From JAWLGZ01 sp041690635 (GTDB taxonomy: Bacteria; Pseudomonadota; Gammaproteobacteria; Thiohalomonadales; Thiohalomonadaceae), in assembly GCA_041690635.1 (NCBI GenBank), contig JAWLGZ010000004.1:124001-188000 (forward strand): a DNA stretch of 64,000 bases. Reading direction: 5' to 3'. This document shows positions 54,486 to 61,637 of the stretch, one piece after another (positions within the stretch are counted from its first letter, which is position 1; every line of letters begins with the position of its first letter). Below the pieces are notes generated by a model. That model made no database searches. It saw only the letters and a list, made by a program, of their open reading frames with translations, and was not told the DNA's origin. A program made the position numbers and the translations under genes.

Positions 54486-54555
54486 GGAAATGCGGATTGA
54501 AGCTGCGTTCCCTGGAACCGGGGTCACAGGGATGTGCCCTGCCGTGCCGCTCCGC

Positions 54556-55692
54556 TCACCCTCGGGCTGCCGCCATACTGCGGCGGAAACGCAGCAGTGC
54601 CAGCAAAAATAGGACAACCCCTATCCCCGCCATCAGCAGCAGATTGATCGAGACCTCGATCAGCGTCGCCGCACGGAAGACGACCGCCTGGACAACGCCG
54701 ACGAAATGGGTTGAGGGTGAGAGCTGCATGATCAGCTGCAACACCTGCGGTTGCGACGCGAGCGGGGTGTTGTTGCCGGACAGCATGTTCATGGGGACGA
54801 CCACCATGATGGCGAGCAGACCCAGCTGGGGCATCGAGCGGGCAAGCGTGGCGAGAAAGATGCCGATTGAGGTGGCGGAAAACAGGTAGATGACCACCCC
54901 GGTAATCAACAGGGGAAGCGAGCCCGCGACGGTCAGGTGCAGCACCCCCTTGAGGACGACGAACAGGGAAGTCAGGATCACCGACGTCATCACCACCACT
55001 GTGGCCCAGATCTTTCCCAGCATGAGTTCGAAGGAGGTCACCGGCATGGCGAGTGCGTGCTCGATGGTGCCGTGTTCGCGCTCACGCACCACCGCCGCGC
55101 CGGTCAGGATGACCGTGAGCAGGGTGGTGTTGTTGATGAGGACGACCAGCCCCTGAAATCCTGACGGGATGAGATTGGGATTGAATTTCGCCCTGACCAC
55201 CAGATCCACCGGCGGTGGCGGCTCCCGGCGGGTGGCGTGAAGAAACTCGGTGACCTGTCCGCTGACGATGCTGTTGATGTAACTGGCCCCGAGGCCGGCC
55301 TGTTTCATGCGTGTGGCATCGACGAGGAGCTGTACCGTCGGCGAACGGCCGGCGACCAGATCGCGCTCGAACTGCTCCGGTATGACCAGGACGAAGGTGA
55401 CAGCGCCTGCGTCCATCAACGCATCAATTGCGGCGAAGGAGATTTGCTGCGGCGGGAGAAAATAGGGGGCATAGAAGGAGGCGGCGATACGGTTCGAAAG
55501 CGATGAGTGGTCTTCGTCGACGATACCAATCAGGGCATTGTGGAGCGATGCATCCCCGGCGCCTTTGCCGGGCGTGATGATTCCGACCGTAAAGCCCCAC
55601 ACGATCAGAAACAGAAGCACGGGGTCCCGCAGGATGCTGTACAGCTCCTTGACGCCCAAATCGAAGATGTTCCTGAGCCGGCGCAGCATCAC
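54556..55692 (-). CDS. yhhJ: ABC-2 type transporter permease (YhhJ-like)
   Basis: A 378-residue ABC-2 permease with one N-terminal and five C-terminal membrane helices around a large periplasmic loop. The conserved element REREHGTIEHALAMPVTSFELMLGKI is present. It is the third gene of a yhiI-rbbA-yhhJ-type operon; the upstream rbbA stop overlaps its start (ATGA). Such permeases pair with the RbbA-type fusion and a HlyD-like adaptor in export of drugs or unknown compounds. Confidence 0.92.
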   Translation of the reverse strand: MMLRRLRNIFDLGVKELYSILRDPVLLFLIVWGFTVGIITPGKGAGDASLHNALIGIVDEDHSSLSNRIAASFYAPYFLPPQQISFAAIDALMDAGAVTFVLVIPEQFERDLVAGRSPTVQLLVDATRMKQAGLGASYINSIVSGQVTEFLHATRREPPPPVDLVVRAKFNPNLIPSGFQGLVVLINNTTLLTVILTGAAVVREREHGTIEHALAMPVTSFELMLGKIWATVVVMTSVILTSLFVVLKGVLHLTVAGSLPLLITGVVIYLFSATSIGIFLATLARSMPQLGLLAIMVVVPMNMLSGNNTPLASQPQVLQLIMQLSPSTHFVGVVQAVVFRAATLIEVSINLLLMAGIGVVLFLLALLRFRRSMAAARG

Positions 55693-58427
55693 GTCTCCTG
55701 CTTTCGAAGAAACAGAAGACCGAGCAGTGTGTACAGCGGCGCCATGACCGCGAGTACGGCGATGAAGGGGAGCAGTGCCTCGAAGCCAAGGCCCTTGGTG
55801 AAGGCGCCGACACTGGCGTCGATGAAGTGGGAGGTCGGGTAGTTGTTGCCAATCACCCGCGCGGCACCCCTCAGCGAGGAGACCGGGTCGATGAGGCCGG
55901 AGAAATTTGTCGCGGGGAGCACGGTCAGGATACCGGCGCCGAACAGTGCGGCAATCTGGGATTTGGTAAAGGAGGAGACCAGTATCCCGATACCGGTGGC
56001 GGCGGTCACATAGAGTACGGCGGCCACGGTCAGACCGACGAAGCTCCCTTTGAGGGGAACGCCGAAAACGATGATGGCCATCGTTACCAGGCCGAGATAA
56101 ATGACCATGCCGAGCAGGATGTAGGGGAGCTGCTTGCCCAGCAGGAACTCCAGGCGTGTGACCGGCGTGACGTAGAGATTGACGATGGACCCCAGCTCCT
56201 TTTCACGCACCACGCCGAGCGCGGTGAGCATGGCCGGAATAAGAATGAGCAGGAACGCGATCACGCCCGGCACCATGGCGACGACACTCTCGAAATCCTG
56301 GTTGTAGATAAATCGGGTCTCGATATCCACCGGTAGAGGCCGGGTAACTCCCCGTTCTGTGGCGAACCGCTCCAGATAGGTCCGATGCAGGCCCTGCATG
56401 TAGACCATGACCGTCTCGGCATGGAATGGGTTGGAACCATCGACCCAGGCGGCCGTTTGCGGTCTGCCACCACGGCGCAGATCCCTGCCGAAACCGGCCG
56501 GGATTTCCATGGCCAAGGCGAGTTCACCGGTGCGCATGCGTCTGTCGAGATCTTCGGAGTCCCGGATCGGTGCATGCTCACGGAAGTAAAGGGAGCTCGA
56601 CACGTTGTGGATGTAGTCGCGACTCTCGGGCGTCCGGTCGCGGTCCAGTACGGCGAACGGCAGATCCTCCACATCGAGGCTGATCCCGTAACCGAATGCC
56701 ACCATAAGCAGCATGGTGCCGAACAGGGCGAACAGCTGCCGCACCGGATCCCGTGCCAGTTCGAGTGCCTCCCGCCGCCCGTAGGCGTAGATGCGCCGGA
56801 GGTCGATGGCTCTCGCGAGCGCCGCCTGGCGCACCCTGGGCGTGATCGCGGCGACGGTGGTGGCAGCGTGCGTTTCGACATCCCGGGTCGGCTTCGTCTC
56901 GGCCGCGGCCTCTTTGAGATGCCCGATGAACGCCTCCTCCAGAGTGGCGGCGCCGCGTTCGCGGATCAGTTGTTCCGGTGTGCCGATGGCAAGCACGCGG
57001 CCCGCATGCATCAGGGAGATGCGGTCGCAGTGGATCGCCTCGTTCATGAAATGGGTGGAGACGAAGATGGTCACCCCCTCGTGGCGAGAGAGGTGGATCA
57101 GCAGCCCCCAGAAGCCATCCCGCGCCACCGGATCGACCCCCGATGTCGGCTCGTCCAGGATCAGGATCTCCGGCTGGTGAATTACGGCGACCGCGAGGGA
57201 AAGACGCTGACGTATACCCATCGGTAGCGAATCGGCCTGTTTATCCAGATGGGCGGAGAGGTCGAAGTGCCGGACCAGCCGATCGATGCGTGGTGCAACC
57301 TGTTCGGCTGGCAGATGAAACAGGCGGGCGTGCAGTGCCAGGTTCTGCCGCACCGTCAGTTCACGGTAGAGGGAAAAATCCTGGGACATGAAACCGATGT
57401 GCCGGCGTGTCGCGATCTCGTTGGCATCGACCGGCGTCCCAAACAGCCAGGCCTCACCTTCGGTCGGCGGCAGGAGACCGGTGAGCATCTTCATCGTTGT
57501 GGTCTTCCCGCAGCCGTTCGAACCGAGGAAGCCGAAGATCTCCCCCCGCTCGATGTTGAAGGAGACATGATCCACCGCGGTGAAGTCGCCAAAACGGCGC
57601 GTGAGCCCTTTGGCCGCAATCGCCAGCGGCGCCTCATCGCGGCGAATGCGCGGGGGGACCGACAGCGCCTTGTGCCCCTGGCGGCGCTCTTCGGGCAGCA
57701 GGCGAACGAATGCGGCCTCCAGGTCTTCGGTCGAGGTGTGGGCCATGAACTCGGCCGGGCTGCCGTGGGCGAGTACGGTGCCACCGTCCATGGCGACCAC
57801 GTGGTCGAAGCTCTGCGCCTCCTCCATATAGGCGGTCGCCACCAGCACGCTCATGCCTTCACGGCGCAATCGGATGCGACCGATGAGGTCCCAGAACTGA
57901 CGGCGTGAGAGGGGATCGATACCGGTGGTGGGTTCGTCCAGGATGAGCAGGTCGGGATCGTGGATCAGTGCGCAACAGAGCCCGAGCTTCTGCTTCATGC
58001 CGCCGGAAAGCTTGCCGGCGGGCCGGTCGTGGAATGGTGCAAGGCCGGTGCCGTGGAGCAGTTCGTCGATGCGCCACTGCCGCTCGGTACGGGACTGTCC
58101 GAACAGACGGCCGAAGAAGTCGATGTTCTCGGCGACCGACAGGGTGAGGTACAGATTGCGTCCAAGCCCCTGTGGCATATAGGCGATGCGTGGACAGATG
58201 ACGCTGCGATGGGCGTGGTCCCGCATGTCACCGTCGAGGACACGTAGCGTGCCCTCCTGGAGTTTGCGCGCGCCGGCGGCGAGCGAAAGGAAGGTGGACT
58301 TGCCCGCACCGTCCGGCCCCACCAGGCCGATCAGCCGCCCTGCCGGGATCGCCAAATTGACCGTCGACAACGCCACGGTGCCGCGGTAGCGATGGGTCAG
58401 CCCGCTGGCGACAACGGCGCTGTCCAT
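55689..58427 (-). CDS. rbbA: RbbA-type fusion: two ABC ATPase domains and an ABC-2 permease
   Basis: A 912-residue protein. Two ATP-binding cassettes (about 1-235 and 270-500) carry Walker A motifs GPDGAGKST and GSNGCGKTT, signatures LSGGMKQK and (degenerate) LPMGIRQR, and Walker B LLILDEPT in each. The last about 370 residues form an ABC-2 permease half with EKELGSIVNLYVTPVTRLEFLLGK. E. coli RbbA (YhiH) was described as a ribosome-associated ATPase, although the operon looks like a transporter. It lies between the HlyD-like and YhhJ-like genes, with a 3-bp gap to the former. Confidence 0.93.
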   Translation of the reverse strand: MDSAVVASGLTHRYRGTVALSTVNLAIPAGRLIGLVGPDGAGKSTFLSLAAGARKLQEGTLRVLDGDMRDHAHRSVICPRIAYMPQGLGRNLYLTLSVAENIDFFGRLFGQSRTERQWRIDELLHGTGLAPFHDRPAGKLSGGMKQKLGLCCALIHDPDLLILDEPTTGIDPLSRRQFWDLIGRIRLRREGMSVLVATAYMEEAQSFDHVVAMDGGTVLAHGSPAEFMAHTSTEDLEAAFVRLLPEERRQGHKALSVPPRIRRDEAPLAIAAKGLTRRFGDFTAVDHVSFNIERGEIFGFLGSNGCGKTTTMKMLTGLLPPTEGEAWLFGTPVDANEIATRRHIGFMSQDFSLYRELTVRQNLALHARLFHLPAEQVAPRIDRLVRHFDLSAHLDKQADSLPMGIRQRLSLAVAVIHQPEILILDEPTSGVDPVARDGFWGLLIHLSRHEGVTIFVSTHFMNEAIHCDRISLMHAGRVLAIGTPEQLIRERGAATLEEAFIGHLKEAAAETKPTRDVETHAATTVAAITPRVRQAALARAIDLRRIYAYGRREALELARDPVRQLFALFGTMLLMVAFGYGISLDVEDLPFAVLDRDRTPESRDYIHNVSSSLYFREHAPIRDSEDLDRRMRTGELALAMEIPAGFGRDLRRGGRPQTAAWVDGSNPFHAETVMVYMQGLHRTYLERFATERGVTRPLPVDIETRFIYNQDFESVVAMVPGVIAFLLILIPAMLTALGVVREKELGSIVNLYVTPVTRLEFLLGKQLPYILLGMVIYLGLVTMAIIVFGVPLKGSFVGLTVAAVLYVTAATGIGILVSSFTKSQIAALFGAGILTVLPATNFSGLIDPVSSLRGAARVIGNNYPTSHFIDASVGAFTKGLGFEALLPFIAVLAVMAPLYTLLGLLFLRKQET

Positions 58428-58430
58428 GTC

Positions 58431-59429
58431 TCAGGAATCTGTCCGGGTCGTGGATGGCCCCTGTAGCTCATCAGGCCACACGGTGTCAGGATCTAACCGC
58501 ACATAGACCACACCGGGGAGACCGGTCTGGACGGTGTCGAAATGCTTCATCAGCAACTCCGGATCGACGCGCGCCTTGACCCGGAACATCAGTTTCGCAC
58601 GCTCGCTCTCCGTTTCCACCTGCTTGGGGGTGAACTGGGCCTCCGGTGAGACGAACGAAATCCGGGCGGTAAGCGGTACGTCCGGCCTGGTGTCCAGCAC
58701 GATCCGTGCGTCGGAACCCACGCGCACCCTGCCGGCCTGTTCAGTGGGGAGAAAGATGGTCATGTAGACATCGGTGAGATCAACGAGGGTGAGGACCTTC
58801 CCCCCCACCGGGAGGACTTCACCGGGTTCGGCGAGGCGATACAGGACGCGGCCCACGATGGGCGACTTGAGGATGCTGTCGTCCAGCTCGGTCTGAACGA
58901 AATCGATCTTCGCCTGCGCGGCCTTGACCGCCGCTTCCGACTGGTGGACCGCCGCGCGGGCTGCATTCACACCGGCCATCTCGCTATCGAGCCTGGAACG
59001 AGCCAGGTCGACCTCCTGCTGCGGAACCAGCTTCTGTTTCGCCAGATTGTCCCTACGCTGGAACTCCGCGGCGGCGAACTCCACCGCGCTCTCCTGCTGC
59101 ACGAGTCTCGCCTCGGCGGCACTCCTGGCCTGCACCGACTCCTCCAGCTCTGCCTGTGCCAGGCGTAGCTCCGCCTCCAGTGCATCGACATCCATGCGGG
59201 CGACGCTCTGCTCCCGGTGAACGATGTCGCCCTCGCGCACGGCGACTTCGCTCAGTCGTCCGGCCCGTTTGGTCGCGACGTCGACCCGGGTCGCCTCGAG
59301 ACGGCCGTTTGCCGCCGCGAATCCCTCGGGCAGGGGCGGGTCATCGAGCCATACGAAGGAGAGGGTGAGAACCGTCGCGATAATCGCCACAGCGGCGAGG
59401 ATCAGCCTCCTTCTCCCGGCACGGGTCAT
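58431..59429 (-). CDS. yhiI: HlyD-family membrane fusion protein (YhiI-like)
   Basis: A 332-residue periplasmic adaptor with one N-terminal signal anchor (about 10-28). The biotinyl-lipoyl halves surround a long coiled hairpin (about 85-200, rich in Ala, Glu, Gln). The conserved SPIVGRVLYRLAEPGEVLPVGG and the DARIVLDTRPDVPLTARISF block are present. It is the first gene of the yhiI-rbbA-yhhJ-type operon. An outer-membrane TolC partner would be needed and is not encoded here. Confidence 0.93.
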   Translation of the reverse strand: MTRAGRRRLILAAVAIIATVLTLSFVWLDDPPLPEGFAAANGRLEATRVDVATKRAGRLSEVAVREGDIVHREQSVARMDVDALEAELRLAQAELEESVQARSAAEARLVQQESAVEFAAAEFQRRDNLAKQKLVPQQEVDLARSRLDSEMAGVNAARAAVHQSEAAVKAAQAKIDFVQTELDDSILKSPIVGRVLYRLAEPGEVLPVGGKVLTLVDLTDVYMTIFLPTEQAGRVRVGSDARIVLDTRPDVPLTARISFVSPEAQFTPKQVETESERAKLMFRVKARVDPELLMKHFDTVQTGLPGVVYVRLDPDTVWPDELQGPSTTRTDS

Positions 59430-59649
59430 CGCGGCGTGGCCTCGTCAGGTCGCGCGGAAGGCGCTCAACAAGCGGACGCAGTGCACCGCCCACCCCGTTG
59501 GGGGACGACGAGACTGAGTATAGCCAGCCTGTCGAACCGTCATCCGTGCCGGCGACAGCAGGGGGAGCGCCGCCGCCGGCTGTTATCATGGTGCCCCCGG
59601 GGCAGCTTTGGCTCGGCCCTGTTTGCCGCCCCCGACATGAGGGACACGA
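59430..59649. other. Divergent intergenic region yhiI - methyltransferase
   Basis: The 220-bp gap must hold two divergent promoters. I see no strong -35/-10 match, no palindrome and no small gene. GAGGG at 59639-59643 serves the GTG start at 59650. Confidence 0.35.
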
Positions 59650-60471
59650 GTGAGTGACGGCCCGCTGCTGACAGAACAGGTGCATAACGCCATGCAGGCC
59701 GCCCGGCGCGTAGGTGCGGCGACCCTGGCGTGTTCGGTGGACCTGGGCCGTTCCACGGCCACGGTGGAGCTGTGCGGGGACGGGTGGTCCTGGCAGGGGC
59801 GGCAATTTCCCTATCTCGGACGGTGCAAGGAGCGCACCATCTATTACTGGTCCGGCTCCGGCTTTGAGCCGGTGTCCCGGTTCACCACGTCGTTGATCAA
59901 GCTTGTTCCGACCGCGTGGGGGCCTCCGACCTTCGAGATCGACGGCATCAAGATGCTGCCGACTGCGCAGGTGTCGCCCTATGCGGATGCGGAGCGGAAG
60001 GTCGGTATGATTCAACCGCGCGGCAAGGTGATTCTGGACACATGCGGTGGTTTGGGCTATTTCGCCGCCTGGTGTGTGCAGGGGCAGGCGCGGCAGGTGC
60101 TTTCGTTCGAAAAGAACCCGGACGTGATCTGGTTGCGCGGCATCAATCCCTGGTCGCCGAAGGTGGGCGGAGCGCTCTCCCTGCGGCATGGGGATGTCGC
60201 CGAGGAGATTGGCCGGCTGTCTGATGAGTCGGTGGACGCCATCCTGCACGACCCGCCGCGGTTCGGGATTGCCGGTGAACTCTACTCCCAGGCTTTTTAC
60301 AACGCCCTGGCGCGCGTCTTGAGACGCAAGGGCAAGCTGTTTCATTACACCGGGACACCCAACAAGCTCACCAGCGGTCGCGATGTACCGAACGAGGTGG
60401 CAAAGCGGTTGCGTCGGGCGGGGTTTGTCACCGAGTTGATAGGGGATGGGGTGTTGGCGGTCAAGCGGTAG
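59650..60471 (+). CDS. SAM-dependent methyltransferase-fold protein
   Basis: A 273-residue Rossmann-fold protein. Motif I is ILDTCGGLGYFAAWCV and the acceptor-side motif is DAILHDPPRFG, related to the N/D-PPY motif of N-methyltransferases. The first about 110 residues form a beta-rich N-terminal domain (ATVELCGDGWSWQGRQFPYL). The family resembles archaeal and bacterial predicted RNA or small-molecule methyltransferases with a DPPR loop. Start is GTG behind GAGGG. The target is not identifiable. The next small gene lies 94 bp downstream on the same strand. Confidence 0.82.
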   Translation: MSDGPLLTEQVHNAMQAARRVGAATLACSVDLGRSTATVELCGDGWSWQGRQFPYLGRCKERTIYYWSGSGFEPVSRFTTSLIKLVPTAWGPPTFEIDGIKMLPTAQVSPYADAERKVGMIQPRGKVILDTCGGLGYFAAWCVQGQARQVLSFEKNPDVIWLRGINPWSPKVGGALSLRHGDVAEEIGRLSDESVDAILHDPPRFGIAGELYSQAFYNALARVLRRKGKLFHYTGTPNKLTSGRDVPNEVAKRLRRAGFVTELIGDGVLAVKR

Positions 60472-60565
60472 GGCCGCGCGGCCATTTTTTCGGCGGCGCA
60501 ATGACAGAAATGGAGCGCAGGGCGTCGAATCAGCTGGGTCCCGGGAGATAAGACAGGCGGATGCG

Positions 60566-60922
60566 ATGAACAGACCGACGATACAACTGCCCAAGGTATT
60601 GGCGGCATGGGGCACGCCCGCGTTCACCACCGTGCTCAAGGCGGAGCTGGAGCGACTGGAACCGGCGGCACTGCCATTGCAGCAGGGGTTGTCCCGCGGC
60701 AGCTACGTCAGCGGTGATCGTTTCCAGGTGATGGTGATTTCCGTGTCCGACGCCGATGATGCCATTCGTATAAAGGCGGGCATCCACTATCAGAGCATCA
60801 TCGCCGGTTGCAGTTGCGCCGACGATCCAACCCCCATCGACGCGTTGAGCGAATACTGCCAGGTGGCAATCGTGCTTGACAGGACATCGGCCACGGTGCA
60901 GGTGTCACTGGTGGACGATTGA
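60566..60922 (+). CDS. Small protein of unknown function (118 residues)
   Basis: A soluble 118-residue protein starting MNRPTIQLPKVLAAWG. It has a beta-rich centre (SYVSGDRFQVMVISVSDADD) and a Cys-x-Cys element (AGCSCADDP) followed by CQVAIVLDRTSATVQVSL. An extension to 60446 overlaps the methyltransferase stop and lacks a ribosome site, whereas ATG 60566 has AGGCGG upstream. I do not recognise the family. Following the methyltransferase on one strand suggests possible co-transcription. Confidence 0.7.
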   Translation: MNRPTIQLPKVLAAWGTPAFTTVLKAELERLEPAALPLQQGLSRGSYVSGDRFQVMVISVSDADDAIRIKAGIHYQSIIAGCSCADDPTPIDALSEYCQVAIVLDRTSATVQVSLVDD

Positions 60923-60968
60923 CCCAAATGCGGCCACGGGCGCTGTTCGAACGGAATCGGAGCGAGGC

Positions 60969-61003
60969 AAAAAAAATCCGGTGATCACGAGGGTCACCGG
61001 ATT
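60969..61003 (-). terminator. Rho-independent terminator of the minus-strand cspA gene
   Basis: Read on the minus strand, AATCCGGTGA (61003-60994) pairs with TCACCGGATT (60984-60975) around a 9-nt loop and is followed by a run of T (A8 at 60969-60976 on the plus strand). Confidence 0.85.
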
Positions 61004-61086
61004 CTTGTATCCGGGTCAGCCAAACACGTTCCTGTCTGGCTGACCGGCATTACGCCGAAGCGGGGTTTCTCCGCCTCTTGCGCAGA

Positions 61087-61290
61087 TTACAGCGCGACGA
61101 CGTTGCTCGCCTGCGGGCCCTTGGGACCGCTTGTCACGTCGAAGCTGACCTTCTGGCCTTCATTCAGAGACTTGAAACCGGCGCTCTGAATTGCACTGAA
61201 ATGCACGAACACGTCAGCTTCGCCACTGTCCTGGGTGATAAAGCCGAAGCCCTTGGACTCATTGAACCACTTCACATTGCCTGTAGCCAT
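61087..61290 (-). CDS. cspA: Cold-shock protein, CspA family
   Basis: A 67-residue cold-shock domain protein with RNP1 KGFGFI and RNP2 VFVHFSAI intact, starting MATGNVKWFNESKG. The in-frame extension to 61341 is excluded because AAAGGT precedes the ATG at 61290. The leader of about 100-140 nt upstream is consistent with the long structured 5' UTRs of csp mRNAs. A strong terminator follows. This is the second cold-shock gene of the window besides the cspD-like gene. Confidence 0.95.
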   Translation of the reverse strand: MATGNVKWFNESKGFGFITQDSGEADVFVHFSAIQSAGFKSLNEGQKVSFDVTSGPKGPQASNVVAL

Positions 61291-61637
61291 GAAACATTTA
61301 CCTTTGAAAACTGAATGAGATGTGTGTCGCTTACAGGTCATGCGATGGGTGGTTCAGGCGGTAACACAGAGGGGAACGACCAAAACTGCCGATAACAGAA
61401 TCTGTAGCTGGCGCCACTATAGGCCTGTTCCTCACGTATTGCCATCTCTTTTACTCCGCGACGGGAGAGTTTCGGCAGGAGCCCGGCAAGGCGCCAGCCT
61501 CAGAAGCTGCTGTTTGTCAGATTCCTGTGTGGATTCCAGCCGGTTACGGGCCAATTTATTCCGACAACTGGCGAACTCGAAAACCCTGACCATACTTGTA
61601 AATCCCTCGCATCATTTGGGGAACACAAGAAAAATCA
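61291..61637. other. Intergenic region between cspA and the haem-sensor cyclase gene
   Basis: The left part is the presumed cspA leader (TTCAAAGGTAAATG on the minus strand). The right part is AT-rich near 61580-61630 and should contain the promoter of the sensor gene, but no clear hexamer pair is seen. A plus-strand ORF across 61322-61933 conflicts with the sensor frame and was not called. Confidence 0.4.
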